Assembly: GCA_963556495.2 (NCBI GenBank)
Contig: OY747713.1
Location: 45,992,913 to 46,056,912, forward strand
Reading direction: 5' to 3'
From: Valencia hispanica
Taxonomy: Eukaryota > Chordata > Actinopteri > Cyprinodontiformes > Valenciidae
DNA: 64,000 nucleotides
The position numbers and the translations under genes were made by a program. Numbering within the stretch: the stretch's first letter is position 1; the number at the start of each line of letters is the position of its first letter. Below are positions 20,801 through 31,517 of this stretch, piece after piece. Below the pieces are notes generated by a model, which worked only from the letters and a program-made list of their open reading frames with translations, was not told where the DNA came from and made no database searches.

Positions 20801-22085
20801 ATTCTCAATCTAAACCATCACTAGACTGGTTTAGATCTCTGGACTCCTCTATCTCGAAATTTCTTTGGAAAGATAAACCCCCACGTATCATCTTAAAAAC
20901 ACTGCAGAAGACCAAAGAAAAAGGAGGTCTAGATCTACCAAACTTCCATCATTATTTCTTAGCCAACAGGCTTCAATACATCTCAAGATGGTTAAAACAT
21001 AACTACCTAGACGAGTCCTGGATAGACGTGGAACAGACACTATGTAATAAGATAAAACTTTCAGACCTACCATTTATTAGCTCAAATATAAAACAATATG
21101 AATGCTTTAAAAGCATAAATATCAGCTCCTCTCTGACAGCATGGTGGGAGTTTCTAAAAATGACAGAGTCCACAATAATCCCATGCAGACGTACACCCAT
21201 CTGGAATAACCCCGACATCTTGCAAAAAAAATGTACGATGAGTTTTCCAGTCTGGAGGTGCAATGGAATTGAATACCTGAAACATATATTTGAAGGAACA
21301 GACTTTATCCCATTAAATACATTAATTACACAATATGGAATTGATAAAAACTTTTTATTAGAATATCAACAAATTAAATCTATTATTAAAGGTAAATTTA
21401 GGCTCAATACAGCTGAATTACAAATTCAAACAAGAGTTTTAGATTTTCTTAATCTCAACCCCCCCCCCCAAATTGCTATCTAAAATATACAAAACTTTAT
21501 CTACATTAGATGAATCAATAGCCATCCCTATTTCAAAATGGGAGGTGGATTCATCAGCCAGCTTTGACCAAAACGTCTGGTCTCAGATATGTTTAAGAAC
21601 CTTATAAAATAACAAAAAATCCTCATTTGCAATTAATACAATACAAAATCCTTCATAGAGTACACTATACAGGTCAACGAATGTTTAGGATGGGTTTTAC
21701 ATCGTCTAATACCTGCTTACAATGCACAAGCAATATACCAGATACTTATGTTCATGCGCTTTGGTTCTGTCCACCTGTTAAGAAATTTTGGTGCCAGATA
21801 TGTGAGGACTTATCAAAGTGTCTGAAATGTAACATCCCACCATCTCCCTCAGTTTGCCTGTTAGGGAATTTAAATGATGTCACAATGGACACAAAGTCAG
21901 TTCTAATGGTTCACATTGCCTTATACATCGCTAAGAAAACCATCCTCCTGAACTGGAAAAATAAAAAGGCTCTTAATATTAATCAGTATAGAAATCTCTT
22001 GTTGGACCATATTGGTCTTGAGACGGCCTCTGGCTCCATATCTGATCAATCTATCTGGGCTCCTTTGATCGGCTCCATCACCTAG
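17810..22085 (+). pseudogene. LINE ORF2 (endonuclease-reverse transcriptase), inactivated
   Basis: The start MTTLRFVTWNIHGAG at 17810 is the apurinic-like endonuclease N-terminus. LLQETH, IYGPN, LGGDLNFG and SDHAPV (about 18505) follow. Reverse transcriptase begins after an insertion, at about 19570: NKKAPGPDGFPAEFY, SYRPISLINVDLKLICK, LDAEKAFDRVNW, RGTRQGCPLSP and LYADNVLLFLQ at about 20438. A Cys-His motif (CLQCTSNIPDTYVHALWFC) sits near 21719. Lesions: stop at about 17885, frameshifts near 18345, 18670, 20140, 20810 and 21480, and the insertion at 19020. The catalytic YADD is changed to YADN, so activity is lost even apart from the frame breaks. Confidence 0.9.
19020..19562 (+). mobile_element. 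Short LINE-derived insert in ORF2
   Basis: It interrupts ORF2 between the endonuclease and the reverse transcriptase. It begins around GCCGCTCAAGGTGGCAGC, carries an 86-codon frame with a basic RRRHRSRA stretch, and ends CCCTTTGGGATTAATAAAG followed by a TTTGAATTTGACTTGAA tail. That ending is the 3' signature of a CR1/L2/Rex-type LINE. It has both ends but no enzyme domain, so it is an internally deleted, non-autonomous copy. Confidence 0.6.
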
Positions 22086-24330
22086 TAGGGGTGGGGGGCA
22101 CTTGGTTTTGTCGTTTGGGATACTGTTGCTGATGTGGGGGTTTTGGGGTTGGAGGCGTCTGGGGGGGACCCCTGGGGGTGGGATCACTGGGCGGATGGGG
22201 CGCTGGACGTCGTGGCCGGCCTGGGGTTGGGCTTTGGGTGGTAACTCCTGATGGCTGCATGCGGTGCCTTAGGGGGGTTGCACTGGCGGACATGGGTTAC
22301 TGGCCTGGTGTCCGTGCTGCACCTGGGTAGGGTCTGGGGTGGGCCTGGGGATTCGGGGCGCTGGGGCGCCGCGCCCCCTAGCTGTGGTCCTGGCTGGGGG
22401 TCGACCGGCGTGGGGTCTCTGTTGCCTGTGGGGGTCAGGGCCGGCCGACGGCCGGCATGTGCAGCCGCCTCTCTCTTTTTCTCTGGGCCGATTGTCATCG
22501 CCGGTCCCTGTATGGCGTCTCGCCTTGTTTGCTGGTTGGGGTGCCTGGCTCCTGGTCGCGGCGGCTGGGTGGCATTTCTGGGCCAGATCAGTCCTTTTTC
22601 GCACTGGACTTGGCTCCTGGGTCTTGGTCTTTGTGCGGGGCGCTGGGGTCGGGCATTTGGCCGAGTTCGGTCGGACTTGCGGGCGGGCTGGCCGGGTGGT
22701 GGGCGTGCAGTGCAGGTGGGTGGGGCGCTGGGTTTGGTCTCCTGCCGGGCCGTTGAGCAGCAGTGGTCGCTCCACAAGGAATGGGGCTGGTGGATGTCGG
22801 CCTGGTGGGTCGGCCGCCCGGCTCATCGGTTAGCTCCTGGTCCGGGCAGGTACGTCGCCGTGGTTCAGGCTACGGGGGCCTCCTTTGCTGGCGGGGAGGC
22901 TGTTGCTGTGTAGCGACAGGTGCTCTCCCCCTACGAGGGCACTTGGACAGGGGGGAGGGGTGTGCGGGAGGGGGGGGGGGGCGAACTCAACCTGGGTGTC
23001 TAGTGTCTTTTGTGTTTTGAGAGTAGAGCGAATGTCAGGGTGGGTTTAGTTCCCCTTCTGGGATGGGGCTGGGGGGACTGCCTTGGGGTCCGTGGGGCTT
23101 TGTGGTGCTGTGGCCGTGGGCCCCGGGTCGAATGTGTCATGGCCTCCCTCCCCTGGTGGATCCCGGTGAACAGCGGTGCCTATTGGGGTCAGTGGGTCAT
23201 ACTCGAGCGGGAGGATGGAGGCTAGGGGTCTTTTCACACCCTTGTTCGCTACGGGCCATCAGGGGTTGGGGTCCGGAGGAGGAACAGGCGGTCTGGTCGG
23301 GGTCCTGGGCTGTCGGGCTGCTTTGCCACTGTCTGCTTGTCTCCGTCCTAGAAGGTAGGGGGTCCATCTCCCGGGTCCAGGGGCTGGTGGCTCTACTGGG
23401 GCATCGGTACCTGGACCTGGGAGCATAAAGTTTGTATGGGGTGTGTGAGTGAGGGTACAGCGTCATTTTTTTGGGTGTCTTGGTAAGTCAGTGAGAATGT
23501 ATGTGTTTAAGATAAGATAAGATAAGATAAGATAAGAGATACTTTAATAATCCCCGTGGGGAAATTAAGTTTCGGTACAACCAATCCAAGATCATACAAA
23601 CAATTACAAACATTAACACATTACAGGATTTGGAAGACCGCGGTAGCAGCCGGCTTTACCAGCGCCCCTTTTAGCAGATAGAAATGATTCACAATAGGAG
23701 GGGGGGTGAACAGGGGAAAAAAAAAAGGCAACTCAGCCCAGCCCCCTACAGGGAGCCGAGCCGAGGTGCTGAAAAAACCACTGCAAAAACATATAAGCAC
23801 ATGTATCGGTCATAACATATGAGAACACAAATGGGACGGGGGGGAGGTTCGGGAACCCTCCGTACAGAGAAACCGGTCGCGGCCATCCAAAGCACGCGCC
23901 CATCATTTCGCTGTCTGAAGAGTGGGCAGGAGTCTTAGGGTAAGAGGGAGGGAACGTATGACTGTGTCTGTATGTCTTTGTCTACCTGTCAGGTTGGATC
24001 TTGGTCTGCCCCCTTGCCTGGCGCACCTCAGGCCTTACACTTAATGGGGGGCCTATTTCCCCTCCGTCACTCCCCGCCGGTGAGGGGGGGGCCCTGCCTG
24101 CCGGTGCATTGGTGGTCAATCCGGTTCGGACCTGGTGCGTGCCTGGCCGGGCCTGGGGGGGCCGGTGTGTCGATCGGCCGATGCGCTGGGCCGATATCTT
24201 CCTTTGGTTGGTTGTGGCACCTCTTTTAGGGGTGCCAGGTTTGGGATTGCTAGTATCATTACTAGAGCTTGATTAATCGGTACCATGAGTTTTTCTGTGA
24301 CATTGTTGTTGTATTTTTATATCTATTTTT
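22086..24330 (+). other. G-rich 3' UTR of the LINE
   Basis: After the ORF2 stop, about 2.2 kb is extremely rich in G on the plus strand, with many GGGG and GGGGG runs. The complementary strand therefore shows long Pro/Arg-rich open frames (for example 22184-22777 minus). I do not regard these as genes. The part from 24300 on becomes T-rich. The same 3' end occurs in inverted copy at 24863-25289. Confidence 0.7.
23511..23940 (-). mobile_element. LINE/SINE fragment inserted in the 3' UTR, reversed
   Basis: Begins (plus strand) with (GATAA)5 then GAGATACTTTAATAATCCCC and GTGGGGAAATTAAG. This is the inverse of a CR1/L2/Rex-type 3' end with its microsatellite tail, so the copy lies on the minus strand. 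The remaining 350 bp carry no recognisable protein. Confidence 0.6.
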
Positions 24331-24766
24331 GTGTGATGTGGTTGTGTAATTCTTAGTTCACAATGTTTGTTTTGTTTTGTCGATGTTCCTTTTTTGTGTT
24401 TTGTTTTGTTTTTCCCCCTCTCTCTGCCGTCCTGTGGGTATGGAGGCAGACCTCAATGTCTTCCTGTGTTTTCTTTGTTCCCCTTCTTCTCTTGTATTTT
24501 CAACTCACCCTCTCTCTTGACTTTTTGTTTCCTACCTCTGTTCTTCATATTCCTTCTTTCTTCTCCTTAATTTTCCGTCTCCGTGTCCATAACATCAGGA
24601 AATAAAAACCCCAACAATTCGTAATAAAGATTTTTCACACATATATCAAGTGGAGGACCATAGCAAAAGCTGTACTGCTCCGCTTGTGAAAGTTTTATGC
24701 TTCTACTTGGTACTCAGACACCAATTCTGAGCTCCACACTGCCAAACAGGACACGTTTATAAAAAA

Positions 24767-24844
24767 ATTTAAAAAATGCCTTGTTGTGACATCACAATAA
24801 GCATATAACCGCCTCTCACCTGTCAAACCAGGCCCAACAATTCT
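24767..24844 (+). mobile_element. Short TTAA-flanked element, copy 2, middle part
   Basis: Continues copy 2 from 16405 after the LINE target duplication: TGCCTTGTTGTGACATCAC, then ACCGCCTCTCACCTGTCAAA, matching 11190-11260. It stops at 24844, where a T18 run (the tail of a reversed LINE) begins. I did not find the missing right end beyond 38 kb. Confidence 0.7.
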
Positions 24845-25289
24845 TTTTTTTTTTTTTTTTTTCAGTGTGGGACTCTAACCCTAAATACCAAGTAGAAGTC
24901 CAACAGATTCATTTTCACAAGTGGAGAATTACAGCTTTTGCTATAGTACTCCACTTGATCTATATGCATAAAAAATCTTTATTAGAAATTGCTGTGGTTT
25001 CTTTTATTTTTTTACATAATGGACAAGGAATGGAGATGGAAAATAAAGGGGGGGATAAGATAAAGAGGTAGGAAAAAAGGTTAAGCGGGAGAGGATGAGT
25101 TAAAGATATAAGAGAGGAAGGAGAATAAAGAAAACACAAGAGAACATCCTAGTCTGCTTCTACACCGGCAGGACAGCAGAGAGAAGGAAAAAAAACAATG
25201 ATAAAACAACCAAACAACACGAACTGAGAACTACATAACCCACAAGTAGATATATAAATTCAACAACAGCGTCCCTGAAAAGCTCAGGG
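24845..25289 (-). mobile_element. Second L1/Tx1-like LINE 3' end, reversed
   Basis: The T18 run at 24845-24862 is the poly-A tail read backwards. The 425 bp after it match, as an inverted repeat, the last part of the plus-strand LINE (about 24300-24740). The match covers the AATAAAG word, the AAGTGGAG...AGCAAAAGCTGTA stretch and the T/C-rich region. The copy is cut at 25289 by the gypsy element that follows. It may resume at 37337. Confidence 0.75.
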
Positions 25290-25599
25290 TGTGGAGGAAT
25301 AAAATCGACGACACGAGCTAGGTTCGGTAAACCACTTTAATCAGCTCCACTGCTGTAACGGTAAGCCAGAACACATATATATGATGTGCCCAAAAAGCAT
25401 ATATTTTCATCCTGTGTTCTGGGTGTGAGTGGACCCCCCCCCCCATGCAAAAGAAAGTTCTTAAGGCCAGGTTCAAGGATCCTGAAATTCCCATCATACA
25501 AAGGTCGAAGTGGTGTCCTGTGTGCATAGTGTCTAACAAAAACAAACTTAAGGGACTCCAAGCTCTTTGGGACAAATGACTGGGGCAAACAATGATGCT

Positions 25600-26346
25600 C
25601 AGGGCCAGGAACACAAAAAAGTCCCCTTCATCTTGGGCAGGCAGTGTAAACTGGGTTGAGGGGGTCTAAGGAAAAAACACGCCTGGAACACGCACAGGCT
25701 GGCCAAAAACCAGTTCAGCTGAAGAAGCACCAAGGTCCTCTTTAGCCGCAGAACCCAAACCAAGCATAACCCACGGGAGGTGGTCATTCCAGTTGGCATC
25801 GGTCAGAACAGCACGGAGAACGACTTTTGATTACCTGTGAAACCACTCACATAACCCATTAGCCTGCAGATGGTATGCAGTGGTGCGGTGGATCTTAACC
25901 CCCAAGCCTTCAGCCATGGTGGACCAAAGCTCTGAAACAAACTGTGGTCCTCTGTCAGAAGTGATGTCTGAAGGGAGGCCGAAACATGCAACAAAAACGC
26001 CCGAGCCACCACTGCTGATGTTGTGGATGCCAGAGGAACCACTTCTGGGCACCGGGTGGTACGGTTGACCATGGAGATGAGTGAAACCCTGCGATGGAGC
26101 CAGAGGACCCACAAGGTCTACATGCACATGATCAAACCGGCGACTAGGAATGGGGAATGGTTCAAAGGGTGCTTTATTGTGCTTGTGAACCTTGGCCCGC
26201 TGGCACGGGACACACGCTGCAGCACATTCTTTCACAGCTTTGCGCAGACCGGGCCAAACAAATTTGGAACTGACCAGTTTCATGGAGGCCCGATCACCTG
26301 AATGTGAGAGGGAATGCAAGGCGTCAAAAATGGGGTGGCACCACAA
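25600..26346 (-). pseudogene. Gypsy integrase, inactivated
   Basis: The minus-strand frame holds a zinc-binding part (HSGDRASMKL... ending CAAACVPCQRAK) and the catalytic core (HVDLVGPLAP, then a frame break, then DITSDRGPQFVSELW). The third acidic region reads LCEWFHR. The chain goes on in another frame to about 25600. Several frame breaks lie near 25820 and 26090. Confidence 0.8.
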
Positions 26347-26383
26347 AACAGGAACCAGCAGGCGGGGACAGCCAGTAGAAATG

Positions 26384-27325
26384 TCACAGAGCAGGGGAGG
26401 ACACTATTCGCTTGATGTCCTGCAGCGTACGGCTGAAAAAGGCAAGCGGCTGCCAAACCCCACAGACTCGCTGCTCTAACACTGCATCTACTGCTATGTC
26501 AGAGGCGCCAGTTGTCAAAGCAATCTGCACTGACGGGGAGGGGTTGGCCAAAAGGGCAGCATTAGCCAGTGCAGATTTAGCATTATGAAATGCCTTGAGA
26601 TGGTCTAGGGTCCAGTCCACATTTTCGGTGGCTTTTTTCTTTTTAAGCGTGCCATTAAGCGGCTGCAGAAGTTGTGCTGCCCTGGGGAGGAAACAGTTGT
26701 AAAAATGAACCATCCACAGAAACTCCTGCAGGGCTTTCACAGTTCGAGGACGAGGAAAATAAGACACCACCTGCACTTTAGTGGAACAGCGCCACTAGCA
26801 GAAATGCAATGGCCCGAGAAATCTATGACTGGCAACCTGAACTGGTATTTTGCCGGATTGACAATCAGGCCATGTGCTGCCAGGTGAAAAACCTGATGTA
26901 GGTGGGACATGTCCTGTTCAGCAGAGCTGCTGGCCACAAGGATTTCATCCAAATAGACAAAAATAAATGACAACCCGTGCAAGACGAATCCATCAACCAC
27001 TGGAAAGTTTGTGTGGCGCCTTTAAGTCCAAATGGCATGCGTAAAAACTCAAAAAGGCCAAATGGAGCAATTACAGCTGTTTTAGGGACGTCCTAAGTGT
27101 GCACCGGAACCTGGTGATAACCCCGCACCAAGTCCACTTTAGAAAAGATGGCGGTCCCATCGAGATGGACTGAAAAGTCCTGGATGTGGGGGATTGGATA
27201 ACTATCGTTCTCCGTGATGTTATTGAGGTGGCAAAAATCCCGACAAGGCCGCCACTGACCGTCAGACTTGGCTATCATGTGTAATGGCAAAGCTCAAGGA
27301 CTGTTAGACCGCTGCACAATGCCTA
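26384..27325 (-). pseudogene. Gypsy reverse transcriptase and RNase H, inactivated
   Basis: Reading down from 27325: LGIVQRSNSP, ALPLHMIAKSDGQWRPCRDF, KVDLVRGYHQVPVHT, then [13 protein letters not shown]. The catalytic YLDD is changed to YLDE. The RNase H part follows at 26776-26384 with FLWMVHFYNCFLP and a degraded TDAS-like block. Frames change near 27100, 26990 and 26770. Confidence 0.85.
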
Positions 27326-27481
27326 AACGTTTGTTGTGATGCCATTTCTCATAAGATGAACTGAACAGACAGTTGGATGGCTAGGAGGCTAGGAGCCATT
27401 GCAAAGATGGACTGAGCAGACCGCATTTCCCAGCAATCCTAGCAGTGACCCCCAACACACTCCTATTGGTCCGTGGCCACC

Positions 27482-27532
27482 AATGGTGACATCAATGGTG
27501 ACATCAGTGGCGACATCAATGATGACATCATG
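27482..27532. repeat. 12-bp tandem repeat
   Basis: Four units of the form ATGGTGACATCA with small changes lie within the probable solo LTR. Confidence 0.7.
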
Positions 27533-27700
27533 GCCAAAGGGTTATAGGAAGTGTGAGTGGCGCCCATTTCAAATCATTCTCAAGCCAGGTTCTTAGCAGA
27601 AACCCTGGCTAAACAGAGAACAGGCTGAGCCATATCCGGACTGGTCCCAGACGTTTCGTTAGACGTCGACCTGCAGACCACCCAGCCTGCATTTGGGCAA

Positions 27701-29575
27701 ATTTCAATTCAATTCAATTCAATTTATCTATATAGCACCAATTCACAACAGATGTCATTTCAAGGCACTTAACAAGAAGTCATTTCAATACATTTATACA
27801 AACATTCCAATTAGTTAAAAAGTTTCCTATTTAAGGAATCCCAGCAGATTGCGTCAGTCATTGGCGTGAGGTTGGGCAGACTTTCCAACCACAGCAATCC
27901 TTCAGCAATCCTTTATACCGAGCAAGAATGTAGCGACAATGGAGAGGGAAAAACTCCCCTTTAACAGGAAGAAACCTCCAACAGAACCAGGCTCAGTAGG
28001 AGCAGCCATCTGCCACGACCGTCTGGGGGTTTGAGAAGACAGAGCAGAGACACAGAAGGAACAGAAGATCTGATATAAGAGAACTTTCTATGTTACAGAA
28101 AGTAAAAAGTTGATAACCAGACACAGTGGATTTTCAGTTACTGGGAGCATCATCCCAGTCGATGCCCCCCGTCCAACAGGGCATTGCAGCCAAGCAGGAT
28201 ACCAGACCAGGTGTAGCTTCTATGGAGAGAAAAACACTGAGAACACAAAGTTAACAGTCGAAATAACAGAATGAACTGTAATACAACTGGAGAGTCGTAG
28301 GAGAAAAGGAAGTAGCAGAGTGAAGAAAATTGGTAAGTCTGTCCTCCAACAGTCTAAGCCTATAGCAGCATAACTACAGAGCTAGCTCAGGATGACCTAA
28401 GCAATCCAACTATAAGCTTTATCAAAAAGGAAAGTTTTAAGCCTGGCCTTAAAAGTAAACGGAGTGTCTGCCTCACGGACTAAAGCTGGGAGCTGGTTCC
28501 ACAGGAGAGGAGCCTGATAACTAAAGATCTGCCTCCCATTCTACTTTTAGAAATCCTAGGAACTAAAAGTAAACCTGCAGTCTGAGAGCAAAGTGCTCTG
28601 TTGGGAACATATGGAACAATTAGATCTCTGATGTATGATTGAGCTTGATTATTAAGGGCTTTGTATGTAAGAAGAAGGATCTTAAATTCTATTCTGGATT
28701 TAACAGGGAGCCAATGAAGGGAAGCTAAAACAGGAGAAATGTGATCTCTCTTTTTAATATTCATCAGAACTCTTGCTGCCGCATTTTGGATCAACTGAAG
28801 GCTTTTAATGGCATTTTGTGGACTACCTGATAGTAAAGAATTACAGTAGTCCACCCTTGAGGTAACATATGCATGGACTAGTTTCTCAGCATCACTCCTG
28901 GACAGGATGTTTCTAATTTTAGCAATATTGCGGAGGTGAAAGAAAGAAATCCTAGAAACCTGTTTAATATGGGATTTAAATGTCAAGTCTTGGTCAAAAA
29001 TAACGCCGAGGTTCTTTACGTTATTACTGGGGGCCAATTTAATGCCATCCAAATGAAGTGATTGACTAATCAGTTTCTGTTTTAGAACTTCTGGTCCATG
29101 TTTTTATGTCTTCCAGACATGCCTGTAATCTACCTAACTGCCTGGGTTCATCAGGATTTATGGATAAATATAGTTGTGTATTATCGGCATAGCTGTGGAA
29201 ATGTATCCCATGCTGTCTAATGATCCTACCAATTGGGAGCATATATAGTGAAAAGAATTGGTCCAAGCACAGACCCCTGTGGAACTCCACAAGTAACCCT
29301 TGAGAGTGAAGAAGATTTATCATTTAGATGAACACACTGGAATCTATCAGACAAATATGATTTAAACCAGCCTAGTGCTGTTCCTTTGATCCCTGCAACA
29401 TGTTCAAGCCTTTCTAAGAGAATATTATGATCGACTGTGTCAAAAGCAGCACTGAGATCTAACAAAACCAGAACAGACACCAGTCCATTATCTGAGGCCA
29501 TGAGACTATCATTAGTAACCTTCACCATTGCTGTTTCAGTGCTAACACAGTCCTTAAATCCTGCGCAAGGTTTTT
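27701..29575 (-). mobile_element. L2-like LINE, 5' truncated, inactivated
   Basis: On the minus strand the reverse transcriptase begins near 29565 (STETAMVKVTND), then LVLLDLSAAFDTVDHNILLE, GVPQGSVLGPILF and HSYADNTQLYLS (YADD changed to YADN). The thumb and C-terminal region follow in one 190-codon frame at 28480-29052 (LGVIFDQDLTFKSHIKQV... to LASLHWLPV). Frameshifts fall near 29230 and 29060. Its 3' UTR (27701-28470) matches the copy at 1-584 and ends in an (AATTC)n tail. Confidence 0.85.
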
Positions 29576-30299
29576 TATAACTCTTCCTTTTCTTGCTCAA
29601 CTACGGACACAATTTGCTCTCCTCCTGATGGACTGGATCTCCTTCAAATAAAAGTAGGACTGAACCGGTTCATTTATACTAATATTGTGTCTGGGTGGAG
29701 ATAAATAGAGAAAATAGAGTTTTAATGAGTTAGATCTCATTCATTGTTGGTTTAAAGTGTCTCTAAGCACTGTACCTATTTGCTAAATTTTGGTGTCGCC
29801 GCACGCATAAGTTTGAGCTGTAATTGCTGTGTTTGAAACTGTTTGTTTTATCCTGAGCGGATCATGCCTTTCTTTATTTTTCCTTCCTCTCTTTTCCTCT
29901 CTCTCTCGCTCCCTGATCACCCGGTCGGCAGAGTCGGGCTCAGCCCGGCCTGCGTTAGCTGGTCTTAGCTAAAAAGTTTAACTCCATTGTCTTTAGTCTG
30001 TTGGTAAACCAGAGGCCTTCCACATGGACACTTCACACCATGTGGTCCTTCAGCCAAAGCTAGTTTTATGACTCTTTCTTACATTCCATGTGCAGTCCTC
30101 CATCTTAGCACAGAGCTAAGATTTATGACTTTTTGTCCCACAGGCTACCTTAGCTGAGCCCCCTGGAGTGAGGGCCACCCCCTCCTTTTCTGACCCGAAC
30201 CTCAGCTGTTCTCCTTGATTCATTTCATGTTAATTGTGTTGCCCTAGGCAATTATTCATAGCCAAATCCTACCTATTTGTGGCACAACATGTTCCATGT

Positions 30300-30784
30300 T
30301 AGCAAACTCCTTCCGAGCAACAGCCAGCTTAGCAGCATCAAGGCAGTGCGCTTTCGCGAACACCGGAGACCCAGTAGTGGGGATATAGTGCTCTACCCCG
30401 TGTTAAGTGTCAGCGTTGGAAAAGTTAGGAACGGTCAGCGATGGAAACTCTGATAGCAACTGCTAAAAAGCATCCCCAGAAGCTAAAAAATTAGCATGTA
30501 CTAACACCCCAGCTCCTCGCATCAGACAAGTCGGTGAAGAAAAAGACAGAGCGTCAATCAACCGTTTGTTTGCATTAACAAGGAGTCCGTGCACACAGAG
30601 AAAATCAGTACCTATGATGGGAGCCGAGCTAACAGCAATGACAAAGTTCCACTGGAAGTCTCTACCGTGAAAGCATAGTCACCAACCTTTCGCCAAATGT
30701 CTTGATGGGGGAGCCATTAGTTGCAGTCAGGAGTGGACCGCAGCCTTCAGCTAGCCTGTCGGAGCCAGCCGGTGGAATCAGGCT
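30300..30784 (-). pseudogene. Gypsy protease and linker, C-terminal part
   Basis: Minus strand: SLIPPAGSDRLAEG and ANGSPI-like TNGSPIKTFGERLV, then in another frame FQWNFVIAVSSAPIIGTDFL and CVHGLLVN. These are the late blocks of a gypsy aspartic protease. The frame then runs to the stretch before reverse transcriptase (PVFAKAH...AVARKEFANMEH). The active-site block lies on the other side of the Gmr1-like insertion, at about 36310-36340, where the usual Asp of the D-S/T-G triad reads Gly. Confidence 0.75.
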
Positions 30785-31458
30785 TGTGGTGGATGAACCA
30801 GCACCCACCACATAGGTGTTAGTATTTCTTTTGTTTTTCTTTAAATTAAAACATTTCATTTGTTTACTTGATATAGGTTAAATGTAGTGCACACATTTGA
30901 TTTGTCTTAAGTGAAAAACAGTTTATTTACTTTGTTTGTTTTTGAGTTTCACCCCAGGTGCCCTCAATCCCACAATTATTGAAGGTTTGCCTGCTCCACT
31001 GAAGGAGACAACTGCAGGAGGAGCAGCCAAACCTTTACATGGACTTTAGCTTTGTTTCCTTAAAGATTATGATTTAATTTCTTTATTGATAAGATTATTT
31101 TTTGTTTAATTTGTTAGTTTAATGGTTTTCTTTGTTTCAACTTAGATTAGTAAATTGTAATTTTAGTTTATTTCTTCTCCCCCATCTGTCTAGTTTAGTT
31201 TTGTCCTTCTGCTTAAAACCTCCCCTGAGTGTTTCATTCGGGGAAGAAGAATCCTTGTCAGGCCAGTCAGTCTTTTTTTTTTGTCTGTGTTTTAGTTAGT
31301 TAACTTTAAGTTGGGCCCAAACTATTTTTGTCCCTCACCCTCTTTTTCAATGTTTGTTGGACTTTTTATCCCTTGTTTTCTCAAAAGAAAAGAAAATATT
31401 AAAAAACAACTTGCAAGTCAAACCACCTTTGTCCTCTGACTAATTGTGAACCTTCACA
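30785..31458 (+). repeat. 5' LTR of the Gmr1-like element
   Basis: 674 bp. It matches the 3' LTR at both ends but has about 289 bp more in the middle (about 30981-31269). That extra part contains a 14-bp hairpin stem (GGTTTGCCTGCTCC and its inverse near 31021). The LTR should hold the promoter and poly-A signal; AAATATT/AATATTAAA words occur near 31395 but no TATA box is certain. Confidence 0.9.
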
Positions 31459-31460
31459 AT

Positions 31461-31477
31461 TGGTGTCAGAAGTGGGA
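31461..31477 (+). promoter_or_regulatory. Primer-binding-like site
   Basis: TGGTGTCAGAAGTGGGA begins two bases after the 5' LTR. It starts with TGG, as needed to pair with the CCA end of a tRNA. I do not assign the tRNA. Confidence 0.7.
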
Positions 31478-31517
31478 TAGTCAGTTGGACATTGGTGCCT
31501 CCTTCCGAGAAACTAAA

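Larger units (their letters stand above)
16406..24766 (+). mobile_element. L1/Tx1-like LINE, full length but decayed
   Basis: An 8.36-kb non-LTR retrotransposon with a short 5' UTR, ORF1, ORF2 and an unusually long G-rich 3' UTR ending in an A-rich tail. A 13-14 bp target duplication (ATTTAAAAAAGTGC at 16392 and ATTTAAAAAATGC at 24767) brackets it inside a split short element. This shows that the insertion is full length. Two smaller LINE-derived inserts lie within it (19020-19560 and 23511-23940). Confidence 0.8.
27332..30289. mobile_element. Probable solo LTR carrying an L2-like LINE
   Basis: The gypsy reading (KEFANMEH at about 30300) stops abruptly and resumes at about 27330 (KRLGIVQ). 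The interrupting block starts TGTTGTGATGCC and ends GTGGCACAACA, a TG...CA pair. It is flanked by CGTT and TGTT, which could be a 4-bp target duplication with CpG decay. Without the LINE at 27701-29575 about 1.08 kb remains, with no coding sequence, as expected for a solo LTR. The boundaries are inferred from the host element's protein, not from a second LTR. Confidence 0.45.

Noticed and set aside
22184..23466. Long Pro/Arg/Ala-rich open frames on both strands in the G-rich stretch
   Set aside because: Strong base bias removes stop codons in several frames at once. None has a known domain, and they lie in a LINE 3' UTR.
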